The notes beneath the pieces are model-generated. The model searched no databases. It saw only the letters and a program-made list of their open reading frames with translations, and had not been told where the DNA came from. DNA of 64,000 nucleotides from Duganella sp. Root1480D1 (GTDB lineage Bacteria > Pseudomonadota > Gammaproteobacteria > Burkholderiales > Burkholderiaceae_D), in assembly GCF_001427305.1 (NCBI RefSeq), contig NZ_LMFZ01000034.1, positions 1 to 64,000 on the forward strand, written 5' to 3'. Of this stretch, positions 39,398 to 47,946 are shown one piece after another. Both the position numbers and the translations under genes were made by a program. Each line of letters opens with the position of its first letter. The first letter of the stretch is position 1.

Positions 39398-42300
39398 TTA
39401 TGGCAGCCAGCGCTGCAGCAAATCGTCCGGCATCACCGGACGGCTGTAATAGAAACCCTGCGCCTGGTTGCAACCGTGGCGCAGCAGGAAGGCCGCCTGC
39501 TGTTCCGTCTCCACGCCTTCGGCGATGACGGACAGGTTCATGCTGCGGCCCAACTGGATAATGGCGATGGCGATCGCTTCATCATTGACGTCGGTCGAGA
39601 TGTCCTTGATGAAGGAGCGGTCGATTTTCAGTGTCTGCACCGGCATCTGCTTCAGGTAGGCCAGGGACGAGTAACCAGTACCGAAATCGTCGATCGCCAG
39701 CGAAACCCCAACCGCGTGCAGGTCATTGATGAAGCCCAGCGCATCGCCCGTGTTCATGATCACCGACTCCGTGACCTCAAGCTGCAGGCGGTGCGGCTCC
39801 AGGCCGGTTTCGCGCAGGATGTCGGCCACCATGGTGACCATGCTGCCGCGCTCGAACTGCTTGGCTGACAGGTTGACCGCAATCTTCGGCACGTGCAGCC
39901 CGGCCTCCTGCCAGCGCACCATCTGGCGGCAGGCTTCATACAGCACCCACTGGCCCAACTGGCTGATGAAGCCCGTGTCCTCGGCCAGTGGAATGAAGCG
40001 ATTCGGCGGCACCAGGCCCAGTTCCGGATGGTTCCAGCGCACCAGCGCTTCCACTCCCAACAGCTTGCCTGAATCGATTTCGACCTGCGGCTGGAAGTTC
40101 AGGAACACTTCCTCTTTCTCGATGGCGCGGCGCAAATAGGTTTCCAGGCGCAGGCGTTCGACACCCTCGCCCGACATGGAAGGCTGGTAGAAGCGGTAGC
40201 CGTTGCGGCCACGCGCCTTGGCCTGGTACATCGCCACGTCGGCGTTACGGATCAGCATATTCAGGTCGCTGGCATCGGTCGGGAACACCGAGACCCCAAT
40301 CGAGCAGGTCACGAACAATTCATGGCCCGCCACCATGAATGGGTGCTCGAACATGGTCACCAGCTTTTCGGCCACCTGGCCGGCGCCGTACTGCCCTTCG
40401 ACGTCTTCCAGCAGAACGATGAACTCATCGCCACCAAGGCGCGCCAGGGTATCGCCTTCGCGCAGTTTCTCCGACAGCGCGTGCGCCACCTGTTTCAGCA
40501 GCTCGTCGCCGATGTGGTGGCCCAGCGTGTCGTTGACGTTCTTGAAGCGGTCCAGGTCAATGAACAGCAGCGCCAACTGCTCATTACCGCGCACGGCGCG
40601 CTGGATGGCATGCTGCAGCCGGTCGTGGAACAGCAAGCGGTTCGGCAACTGGGTCAACGCGTCGTGGTGCGCCAGGTGGTCCAGCTTTTCCTGCGACTCC
40701 TTGACCAGGGTGATGTCGCTGAACACCCCGACATAGTGGGTAGTCAGGCCGCGCGTATCGCGCACGGCGGTCAATGTCAGCCACTCCAGGAACAATTCGC
40801 CGCTCTTGCGCATGCTCCAGATTTCGCCGCGCCAGTAGCCGTGTTCCACCAGCTCTTTCCACAGTTCAGCGTGGAAGCCTTCGTCATGGCGGCCGGAACG
40901 CGTCAGGCCAACGTCGTGGCCCAGCGCTTCGATTTCGGTGTAGCCCGTGATCTGCGTGAAGGCCGGATTGACGGCCACGATGGTGCCCTTGTCGTCGATC
41001 ACCATCACGCCATCGGCAATATGTTCCAGCACGGTAGCCGACAGGCGCAGTTTTTCTTCCGCTTCCTTGCGCGCGCTGATGTCGGCGTAGACCCAGATCG
41101 AGCCTTCGTTCGGGCGGTTCTGGTCGATGGCGCATCCGGACACCATGCACCAGAACAGCGATCCGTCCTGGCGGCGGTAATTGCGTTCTTCGCTGAAGTA
41201 TTCGCCGTTGCCCAGCGTTGAATACTGGCGCGCACCGGCCGATTCGAAATCGAAGGTAGTCGGGAACACGATGGCAGTGGAAGCGCCGATCATCTGGCCC
41301 GGCTCGTAGCCGAACAACTCTTCGCAGCGGCGATTGACCGAGACAATGGTCCGGTGGCGCACGAACATCACGCCGAACATCACGTTATCCAGGATCGCGC
41401 TCTGCTCCGCCAGCAGGCCTTCGATACGCATTTCATTGTGCTTGCGCTGGCTGATGTCGGAGATGATGCCGTCCACCCAAGGCGCCCCGCCCGCCTCCGC
41501 CGCCTGCGGCTGGCCATTTTCGGCCACCCAGCGCTCGGTGCCAGTGGAATCCATGATGCGGTATTCGATTTCGTAGGGTTTGCCGTCCTGGATCGCCTGC
41601 ACCACTACGCGGCGCTGGCGCTTGCGGTCTTCCGGGCAGATCAGGTTGGCCCAGGCATGCGTGGTGCTGCGCATGAATTGCGCGGCCGAATAGCCGGAGA
41701 TCTCTTCGATCGCGTCCGACACGAAATCGATCGGGCCATCGGGGCGGAAGCGGAACACGGCGCCCGGCACCTGGGTCACGATGGTACGGAAGCGCTCCTC
41801 GCGCTGGGCGATGTCTTCGAACAGATGCTTGATCGCCACCCGCATCTGGTCCAGCTGGCCGGCCAGGCGGCCCAGTTCATCGCTGCCGCTCAGCTCCATG
41901 CGGGTTTCGAAATCGCCGTGCGACAGGCGGTCGGAAAAGCGCATCAGCTTGCGCAAGGGCTTCAGCAGGCGCTGGTTCAGGAACAGCACGATCAGCAGCA
42001 GCGACACGGTGAGCTGGGCCGCCAGCACGAAGACGTAAGAGAGCTGCTTCTCGCGCAGTTCCTGCTGGCTGCGGGCATCGTCCATCTCGACCATGATCTT
42101 GCCGATCTTTTCGCCGCGCACCATGATTTCACGCTCGGCCCGCACCACGTTGCCGATGGCGCGCTTGGGCGCTTCCACGTGCATGAACTGGGTGTCGGCC
42201 TGGCCGGTGACCTGTACCTGCAGCACCGAACGGTCGCGCATCACGGATTCGACCAGTGAGTGGGCCGATTCCGCATTCATATTCCACAGGGATTCCTGCA

Positions 42301-42514
42301 TGCCGAGGGCCAGGATGTCGGCGTTGCGTTGCAGGGATTCGTTCAGGGCGGTCTGGGCGGACTTCTGTTCGTGCACGCCGATCAGCAGGTAGGAGCCGAT
42401 AATCGCAGGAATGACCAGGCCGCCGAAAACCACCAGTAACAAGGCGCCATAAATCGACAGCCCATACAGTGCGCTCAGGCGGGACCTTAATTTGTTATAA
42501 AAATTCCGAGCCAT
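39398..42514 (-). CDS. Membrane PAS-GGDEF-EAL cyclic-di-GMP signalling protein
   Basis: 1038 residues. Transmembrane helices at about 18-46 and 158-180 enclose a periplasmic sensor of about 110 residues. A HAMP domain (180-235) and three PAS domains follow (about 242-360, 372-485, 490-605). The GGDEF domain has an intact GGDEF motif (694-698) and an inhibitory RxxD site five residues before it (685-688). The EAL domain starts near VEALVRW (821-827) and keeps DDFGTGYSSL. Both synthesis and breakdown of c-di-GMP are therefore possible. It lies 10 bases upstream of the hydroxylase gene, so they may be co-transcribed. Confidence 0.95.
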   Translation of the reverse strand: MARNFYNKLRSRLSALYGLSIYGALLLVVFGGLVIPAIIGSYLLIGVHEQKSAQTALNESLQRNADILALGMQESLWNMNAESAHSLVESVMRDRSVLQVQVTGQADTQFMHVEAPKRAIGNVVRAEREIMVRGEKIGKIMVEMDDARSQQELREKQLSYVFVLAAQLTVSLLLIVLFLNQRLLKPLRKLMRFSDRLSHGDFETRMELSGSDELGRLAGQLDQMRVAIKHLFEDIAQREERFRTIVTQVPGAVFRFRPDGPIDFVSDAIEEISGYSAAQFMRSTTHAWANLICPEDRKRQRRVVVQAIQDGKPYEIEYRIMDSTGTERWVAENGQPQAAEAGGAPWVDGIISDISQRKHNEMRIEGLLAEQSAILDNVMFGVMFVRHRTIVSVNRRCEELFGYEPGQMIGASTAIVFPTTFDFESAGARQYSTLGNGEYFSEERNYRRQDGSLFWCMVSGCAIDQNRPNEGSIWVYADISARKEAEEKLRLSATVLEHIADGVMVIDDKGTIVAVNPAFTQITGYTEIEALGHDVGLTRSGRHDEGFHAELWKELVEHGYWRGEIWSMRKSGELFLEWLTLTAVRDTRGLTTHYVGVFSDITLVKESQEKLDHLAHHDALTQLPNRLLFHDRLQHAIQRAVRGNEQLALLFIDLDRFKNVNDTLGHHIGDELLKQVAHALSEKLREGDTLARLGGDEFIVLLEDVEGQYGAGQVAEKLVTMFEHPFMVAGHELFVTCSIGVSVFPTDASDLNMLIRNADVAMYQAKARGRNGYRFYQPSMSGEGVERLRLETYLRRAIEKEEVFLNFQPQVEIDSGKLLGVEALVRWNHPELGLVPPNRFIPLAEDTGFISQLGQWVLYEACRQMVRWQEAGLHVPKIAVNLSAKQFERGSMVTMVADILRETGLEPHRLQLEVTESVIMNTGDALGFINDLHAVGVSLAIDDFGTGYSSLAYLKQMPVQTLKIDRSFIKDISTDVNDEAIAIAIIQLGRSMNLSVIAEGVETEQQAAFLLRHGCNQAQGFYYSRPVMPDDLLQRWLP

Positions 42515-42601
42515 TCAGCGGGTCTGGTGGAAAAGATTATCCAGCAGCAATTATGCACGTAACTTGCTATCATCGCCACTCTATCTCAGAGGAGTTTCCC
42601 T

Positions 42602-43117
42602 ATGTCGTTTTCTATGTATTCCGCTTCGATTCCAGTGTTCCGCCAGATCCTCGGCAGCCTGCTGACCATCCTCGACAAGGCCGAGGCACATATCGAAGAA
42701 AAGAAGATTGATCCCAATGCCCTGCTGCAGTTCCGTTTGTTCCCGGATATGCTCCCGTTTACCCGTCAAATCCAGATTGCTGCGGACTTCGCCAAGGGTG
42801 CCGGCGCGCGCCTGGCAGGTGCGGATGTGCCGGCATACGAAGATACTGAAAAGACCATTGGTGAACTAAAACTGCGCATCCAGCGCACGCTGACCTTTTT
42901 GGACTCGCTGCCGCGCCAGGCGATTGAGGATTCTGCGCAACGTTCGGTAACTACCGGTAGCGGCGAGAAGGCCAAGCAGTGGGTGGGGCAGGAGTATTTG
43001 ATGCATTATGCACTGCCGCATTTCACTTTCCATGCGACGACTGCGTACAACATCCTGCGCCATAATGGGCTGGAGATTGGGAAGAAGGACTTTATTGGGT
43101 CGTGGAAGGCGGAGTAA
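42602..43117 (+). CDS. DUF1993-family protein
   Basis: A 171-residue helical protein of the DUF1993 family (DinB-like four-helix fold). Characteristic parts are FRQILGSLLTILDKAEAH, RLFPDMLPFTRQIQIAADFA and the conserved end MHYALPHFTFHATTAYNILRHNG. The histidines there could bind metal as in DinB proteins, but function is unknown. A clear AGAGGAG ribosome site precedes the ATG. Its stop merges with the composite repeat at 43116-43259. Confidence 0.88.
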   Translation: MSFSMYSASIPVFRQILGSLLTILDKAEAHIEEKKIDPNALLQFRLFPDMLPFTRQIQIAADFAKGAGARLAGADVPAYEDTEKTIGELKLRIQRTLTFLDSLPRQAIEDSAQRSVTTGSGEKAKQWVGQEYLMHYALPHFTFHATTAYNILRHNGLEIGKKDFIGSWKAE

Positions 43118-43259
43118 ACCCGGTAAACCTGGGTCTGCCCCCCAGGGTCAGACCCAGTCTACGCGACGGCTGCGGGGCTGGTTCGCCGCACAACCGAAAC
43201 CCGAACTTCCAGACCGTAGGGTGTCTGACACTGCGGGTCAGACACCGGTTTACCGGTTC
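43116..43259. repeat. Composite GTCAGAC-core palindromic repeat (REPIN-like), copy 3
   Basis: The ends AAACCCGGTAAACC and GGTTTACCGGTT are imperfect inverses. The left unit contains CTGGGTCTG...CAGACCCAG and the right unit GGTGTCTGACACTGCGGGTCAGACACC. About 70 bases between them are unstructured. It fills the gap between the convergent DUF1993 and DUF1289 genes. Confidence 0.8.
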
Positions 43260-43457
43260 TCAGGAATTCCGCCGCGGATACCCCTGCGCCAGAATCCGCT
43301 GCCAAACCATCTCCTTCTCCTCCGCACTCATCGCCACCCAGTGCGCGACTTCGATATAAGTCCGCCCGCACCCGCGGCAAATATCGTCAAAGGTAGTCGA
43401 GCAAACCGCCACGCAAGGCGTATCCGGCCGCTCGGGAGCTTTATCTTCTGCCATCAC
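43260..43457 (-). CDS. DUF1289-family small cysteine-rich protein
   Basis: A 65-residue protein with the DUF1289 pattern: C-VAVC followed by CRGCGRTYIEVAHWVAM, then a short helix EEKEMVWQRILAQ. Four cysteines (CxxxC...CxxC) suggest metal binding. It overlaps the DUF1415 gene by four bases. It may start one Met later at 43454. Function is unknown. Confidence 0.85.
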   Translation of the reverse strand: MMAEDKAPERPDTPCVAVCSTTFDDICRGCGRTYIEVAHWVAMSAEEKEMVWQRILAQGYPRRNS

Positions 43458-44014
43458 TTCACCTGCAAACCCAGCTTGTCCCAGCCGTCATGGCCGAGTT
43501 TCTCCATGGTCTCGATATTCTTCTCAAAGATATCGGCCGCCTCCGGGAACGCCGCCACGGCCTTATCAATCGACGCCTCGCGCAGCAAATGCAAGGTCGG
43601 GTAAGGCGAACGATTGGTGTAGTTGGAAATATCGTTCTTGTCGGTATCCGCAAACTGGTAATCCGGGTGGAAACTGGCCACCTGCAGCTCGCCTTCAAGC
43701 TTCAGCTCTTCCAGAGCCGCATCCGCCACATCCAGGAATTCGTTGTAATCCTCGAAATCCTGCAGCACCAGCGGGTGGATCAGCAAGGTCGTATCGACCA
43801 CTTCCGGGTCTTCTTCCGCCAGGAATTCCAGTTCCTTGATCAAGTCTTCCAGCAATTCCTCAGGCGAGGAAGCCTCCGACACCACATAACGCACCTGCTT
43901 CTTCACATGCACGGCTTTGGCGAAGGGGCACAGGTTCAGGCCGATCACGGCCTTTTCCAGCCACTGCTCGGTTGCCGCGATAACGGCTTCGTAATCCACT
44001 CGGGTGTTGCTCAT
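43454..44014 (-). CDS. DUF1415-family protein
   Basis: A 186-residue protein of the DUF1415 family, recognised by QWLEKAVIGLNLCPFAKAVH at the N-terminus, TTLLIHPLVLQDFEDYNEFLDVAD, and YTNRSPYPTLHLLREASI. The conserved GLNLCPFA cysteine and the histidines invite a catalytic or metal role, but none is established to my knowledge. It is followed by the overlapping DUF1289 gene, so they form a two-gene operon. Confidence 0.88.
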   Translation of the reverse strand: MSNTRVDYEAVIAATEQWLEKAVIGLNLCPFAKAVHVKKQVRYVVSEASSPEELLEDLIKELEFLAEEDPEVVDTTLLIHPLVLQDFEDYNEFLDVADAALEELKLEGELQVASFHPDYQFADTDKNDISNYTNRSPYPTLHLLREASIDKAVAAFPEAADIFEKNIETMEKLGHDGWDKLGLQVK

Positions 44015-44186
44015 TTATACATCCAAAAATCGTTATCCAAGACACCAATTATATAGCTTGATCGACATAATTATCCAAGAAAATCAGTCACATAGCGAAT
44101 TTTTCCTTGACTCGACAGGGTTTCAACCCTACACTCCGGCCTTAGATAGTCCGCCCTTTGTTTCCACAAGACAACTGCGAAACGCT

Positions 44187-45497
44187 ATGCAAGAACGAAT
44201 TAAAAGTACTGTCCTGATCGCCCTGGCGCTGAGCGCCGCGCTCCCGGCAGCCTCCTCCCTGGCATCGACCGACACCGCGAAATCCGTGGTGCTGCAGCCT
44301 GCCGTGGAAGAATACAAGGAAACCGACGTCTGGGGCCGCATCCGCTCCGGCTACGCCATTCCCGACGTGAACAACGCCCTGGTCGCCAAGCATGTGAAAT
44401 GGTACGCCGACCGCCAGGATTACCTCGACCGCACCACCGCACGCGCCTCGCTCTACCTCTACCACGTGGTGGAAGAGCTGGAAAAGCGCGGCATGCCGAC
44501 CGAGCTGGCTCTGCTGCCTTTCATCGAATCCGCCTTCAACCCGCAAGCCCTGTCGACCGCCAATGCGGCCGGCCTGTGGCAGTTCGTGCCGGGCACCGGC
44601 CGCGACTACGACCTGAAGCAGAACGCCTTCAAGGATGACCGCCGTTCCGTGCTGGCCTCGACCGATGCCGCCCTGAGCTACCTGCAGCGCCTGTACACCA
44701 TGTTCGGCGACTGGCACCTGGCCCTGGCCGCCTACAACTGGGGTGAAGGCAATGTGCAGAAAGCCGTCCAGCGCAACCGCGCCGCCGGCAAGCCGACCGA
44801 TTTCGACAGCCTGGCTGAACTGATGCCAGCCGAAACCCGCAACTATGTGCCGAAACTGCAGGCGGTAAAGAATATCGTCGCCAACCCGTCGCAATACGCC
44901 GTGCACCTGCCGGTGATCGACAATGAGCCGTATTTCACTGCGATCGACAAGACCCGCGATATCGACCTGGCCCTTGCCGCCAAGCTGGCCGAAATCTCGG
45001 TCGACGAATTCAAGGCCCTGAACCCGCAATTCAAGAAGCCTGTCATTACCGGCAACGAGCAGACCAAGATCCTGCTGCCGACCGAGAATGCCGCCAAGTT
45101 CACTTCCAACCTGGCCTCGTGGACTCACGCCCTGTCGAGCTGGACCACCCATAAGATCTCCAGCGCCCGCGAAAGCATCGCTTCCCTGGCCCGCCGGTTC
45201 GGCACCACCCCGGATGCCATCCGCCAGGCCAACAACATCCCGCAGAAATCCGTGCTGAAGGCCGGCTCGACCATTCTGGTACCGAATATTTCCGCTTCGG
45301 CGGCTGGCAGCGACATTTCGACCGACGTGATCGAGAACGCCGTCATGGCCGTGGAAAACGAACGTCCGGGCCCAAAACGCAGCAACTACCGTCAAGCTTC
45401 CTCATCCCACGGCGAATCCAAGCCTGCTGTCAGCATGGTCAAGGCACGCGTCAAGCGTGACGAAGCTGGCAAATCGAAGTCCCGCCGCAGCAATTGA
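44187..45497 (+). CDS. mltD: Membrane-bound lytic transglycosylase (MltD-like)
   Basis: Cleaves glycan strands of peptidoglycan with formation of 1,6-anhydro ends. The start at 44187 (MQERIKSTVLIALALSAALP, 436 aa) begins a signal peptide; an upstream in-frame ATG at 44004 adds unrelated residues and overlaps the divergent gene. The SLT domain has the catalytic glutamate in LPFIESAFNPQALS and the motif AAGLWQFVPGTGRDY. One LysM-type repeat lies near the C-terminus (ESIASLARRFGTTPDAIRQAN...LVPN), followed by a basic tail. E. coli MltD has two LysM repeats; here only one is clear. Confidence 0.92.
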   Translation: MQERIKSTVLIALALSAALPAASSLASTDTAKSVVLQPAVEEYKETDVWGRIRSGYAIPDVNNALVAKHVKWYADRQDYLDRTTARASLYLYHVVEELEKRGMPTELALLPFIESAFNPQALSTANAAGLWQFVPGTGRDYDLKQNAFKDDRRSVLASTDAALSYLQRLYTMFGDWHLALAAYNWGEGNVQKAVQRNRAAGKPTDFDSLAELMPAETRNYVPKLQAVKNIVANPSQYAVHLPVIDNEPYFTAIDKTRDIDLALAAKLAEISVDEFKALNPQFKKPVITGNEQTKILLPTENAAKFTSNLASWTHALSSWTTHKISSARESIASLARRFGTTPDAIRQANNIPQKSVLKAGSTILVPNISASAAGSDISTDVIENAVMAVENERPGPKRSNYRQASSSHGESKPAVSMVKARVKRDEAGKSKSRRSN

Positions 45498-45593
45498 ACG
45501 TATTGCCAACCCGCTACCCCTTGCCAAACTTGCAGGGGTAGCGTCGGCACGTTTACAATCCCGTTCTTGCGGTATAACCCCATTGGAGTAGAT

Positions 45594-46385
45594 ATGGCTT
45601 TCTTGCAAGGCAAAAAAATCCTGATTACTGGCGTCCTGTCCAACCGTTCCATCGCTTACGGCATCGCTAAAGCTGCCCACCGCGAAGGCGCCGAACTGGC
45701 TTTCACCTACGTTGGCGAGCGCTTCAAAGACCGCATCACTGAATTCGCTGCCGAATTCGGCAGCAATCTGGTCTTCGACTGCGACGTGAGCAGCGACGAA
45801 CAAATCGCCAACCTGTTCACCGACCTGGCCAAGAGCTGGGACAGCCTGGACGGTTTCGTGCACGCCATCGGCTTCGCCCCGCGCGAAGCGATCGCCGGCG
45901 AATTCCTGGACGGCCTGACCCGCGAAAACTTCCGCGTGGCCCACGACATTTCGGCTTACAGCTTCCCGGCCATGGTGAAAGCCGCCCTGCCGCTGCTGAA
46001 GCCTGGCTCCTCCGTGCTGACCCTGTCCTACCTGGGCGCAGTTCGTGCGATTCCTTACTACAACACCATGGGCCTGGCCAAGGCATCTCTGGAAGCTTCC
46101 GTGCGTTACCTGGCTGAGAACCTGGGTCAGCACGGCATCCGTTCGAACGGCATTTCCGCCGGCCCGATCAAGACCCTGGCTGCTTCCGGCATCAAGGACT
46201 TCGGCAAGCTGCTCGGCTTCGCCGCCGGCCATGCCCCGCTGCGTCGCAACGTGACCATCGAAGAAGTGGGCAACGCCGCGGCCTTCCTGCTGTCGGACCT
46301 GTCGTCCGGCATCACCGGCGACATCATGTACGTCGACGGCGGCTTCTCGCACGTGATGGGCCTGAACTCGAGCGATTACGAGTAA
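45594..46385 (+). CDS. fabI: Enoyl-[acyl-carrier-protein] reductase (NADH)
   Basis: Last step of the fatty-acid elongation cycle; target of triclosan. The start at 45594 ([14 protein letters not shown], 263 aa) has GGAG eight bases upstream. The cofactor loop [15 protein letters not shown] is typical of FabI, and the active-site tyrosine and lysine lie in [17 protein letters not shown] terminator follows at 46404-46428. It stands alone downstream of mltD. Confidence 0.97.
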   Translation: MAFLQGKKILITGVLSNRSIAYGIAKAAHREGAELAFTYVGERFKDRITEFAAEFGSNLVFDCDVSSDEQIANLFTDLAKSWDSLDGFVHAIGFAPREAIAGEFLDGLTRENFRVAHDISAYSFPAMVKAALPLLKPGSSVLTLSYLGAVRAIPYYNTMGLAKASLEASVRYLAENLGQHGIRSNGISAGPIKTLAASGIKDFGKLLGFAAGHAPLRRNVTIEEVGNAAAFLLSDLSSGITGDIMYVDGGFSHVMGLNSSDYE

Positions 46386-46403
46386 TCCTCGCCTTGCCCA
46401 CTA

Positions 46404-46428
46404 AAAGCCGCCTCAAGGCGGCTTTTTT
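46404..46428 (+). terminator. Rho-independent terminator after fabI
   Basis: A 9-bp stem AAAGCCGCC/GGCGGCTTT with a TCAA loop is followed by a T run. It lies 18 bases past the fabI stop. Confidence 0.9.
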
Positions 46429-46457
46429 ATTTGCATTCACGCGAGCCCGTCGGCGGT

Positions 46458-46596
46458 AATTCGGGGTCAGATCTGTCATTTGGACACGCAAGCCATTTCT
46501 TTAACAAATCTCAATACGGAAAATCGCCTGTTCTGGCGTATTGAGATAAATCAAAGGCTATGTTTGCGTGTCCAAATGACAGACCTGACCCCGAAT
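46458..46596. repeat. Long nested palindrome with GGGGTCAG ends
   Basis: Arms of 34 bases (46458-46491 and 46563-46596, one mismatch) begin AATTCGGGGTCAG and contain TCTGTCATTTGGACACGCAA. Inside is a second inverted repeat ATCTCAATACG/CGTATTGAGAT (46508-46518 and 46537-46547). The element lies between fabI and the sigma factor and has no coding capacity. It is MITE-like or REPIN-like. Confidence 0.85.
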
Positions 46597-46676
46597 TTCA
46601 CTGGCTTGCGCAGAATCAACGAATTGACTAAAGTTAGCGCCTTGATTCTGCATACTCAGAAACCGCCCGCTCCCGC

Positions 46677-47213
46677 ATGCCCATCGAGCAATCCGACGAC
46701 GAATTGATGTTGCGTTACCGCGATGGAGAGCTGTCGGCCTTCCAGGAGCTGTATCGCCGCCATAGCCGCGGCTTGTACCGCTTCCTGGCCTGGCGCAGCG
46801 GGCGCACCGAGTGGGCTGACGAGGTGGCGCAGGAGACCTGGCTGGCGGTGCATCACGCCCGCACACGCTATGCTGCACAAGGCAGCTTCCGCAGTTACCT
46901 GTTCCAGATCGGCCGCAATCGCCTGGCCGACATGCAGCGCCAGCCCGATATCGACGATTGCGGCGACATCCGCCTGGTGCAGGATTCGGCCGAGACCACC
47001 GCGCTGGAGCGCCAGCAGAATCTTGCCCTTCACGCTGCCATCCGCCTGCTCCCGTCCGAACAGAAGGAAGCCCTGGTGCTGCAGCACTTCAGCGGCTTGA
47101 GCATCGATGAAATTGCGCTGGTGGTTGCTGCACCGGCGGAGACAGTGAAAAGCCGCCTGCGCTATGCCATGCGTAAGCTGCGCGAGCAATTCAAGCAGGA
47201 GGAGACGGTATGA
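46677..47213 (+). CDS. RNA polymerase sigma factor, ECF type
   Basis: A 178-residue ECF sigma factor. Region 2 is seen as LYRRHSRGLYRFLAWRSG...EVAQETWLAVHHAR (residues about 25-65), and region 4 as LPSEQKEALVLQHFSGLSIDEIALVVAAPAETVKSRLRYAMRKLR (about 121-165). No strong ribosome site precedes the ATG. Its last bases overlap the next gene (ATGA), which encodes a membrane protein that is probably its anti-sigma partner. The controlled genes are not known; the convergent VIT-domain gene is a neighbour candidate. Confidence 0.93.
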   Translation: MPIEQSDDELMLRYRDGELSAFQELYRRHSRGLYRFLAWRSGRTEWADEVAQETWLAVHHARTRYAAQGSFRSYLFQIGRNRLADMQRQPDIDDCGDIRLVQDSAETTALERQQNLALHAAIRLLPSEQKEALVLQHFSGLSIDEIALVVAAPAETVKSRLRYAMRKLREQFKQEETV

Positions 47214-47944
47214 CGCCAGTGGACAAGGACGATTTCGAAGACGCGGACCTGGCGCGCCGCCTGGCATCCTTGCCGCAGCCGGAACCGTCGGCAGAACTCG
47301 ACGCGGCCATCTTCGCGCAAATCGAGAAGAACCTGGCGCCCGGCCCTGCCGCAGCCAACGATCCCGCCGTTGACGCCCCGCGCCCAAAAATCAAACACCG
47401 CTATCGCGCACCGCTGGCGTTTGCCGCCAGCCTGGCCGGCATCGCCATCCTGCTCCCGGTCTGGCGCAGCTACCAGCACCAGGAATTGCAGCCGGTGGAA
47501 GTACGAATCGTGCCCGAGGAAATGCCGGCCTCGCCTGTGCCAATGATAAGCCGCGACGAAGCCGCCCCCTCCGATATAAAACGCGAGCCGGCCATCGTTG
47601 CAGCCAAGCCGGCAGCGCCTGTACCGCAAGTCGAAATGCCTATGCAAGCACCGGAAGCGCCTGCCGCCGCAGCACTGCCGCCGCCCCCCCCGGCACCAGC
47701 ACCTGCGCCGGCCGCAACTCCGCGCGTGCCTGCACCGGAAGTCGATGAACTCGATGCTCCGCGCAAAGCTGCGGCACGCTCGCTGGAGGCAGAAAGCCCG
47801 AAAGACTGGCTGCAAGCGATCGAGCGGATGTTCGATGCCGGCGACACGGATTCAGCCGCCGAGCAGTGGAAGCGCTTCCGCAAGGCTCACCCGGACTATC
47901 CAGTGCCGGATAGCCTGGCGAGCCGCCTCAATGCCCTGAAATAG
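47210..47944 (+). CDS. Membrane protein, probable anti-sigma partner
   Basis: A 244-residue protein with a cytoplasmic N-terminus of about 60 residues, one transmembrane helix (about 64-83, YRAPLAFAASLAGIAILLPVW), and a periplasmic part that is rich in proline and alanine (about 110-185) before a helical end (WLQAIERMFDAGDTDSAAEQWKRFRKAHPDY). The four-base overlap with the sigma gene and this topology suggest an anti-sigma factor; the zinc motif HxxxCxxC of ZAS-type anti-sigmas is absent, so this is inference. Confidence 0.65.
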   Translation: MTPVDKDDFEDADLARRLASLPQPEPSAELDAAIFAQIEKNLAPGPAAANDPAVDAPRPKIKHRYRAPLAFAASLAGIAILLPVWRSYQHQELQPVEVRIVPEEMPASPVPMISRDEAAPSDIKREPAIVAAKPAAPVPQVEMPMQAPEAPAAAALPPPPPAPAPAPAATPRVPAPEVDELDAPRKAAARSLEAESPKDWLQAIERMFDAGDTDSAAEQWKRFRKAHPDYPVPDSLASRLNALK

Positions 47945-47946
47945 CC

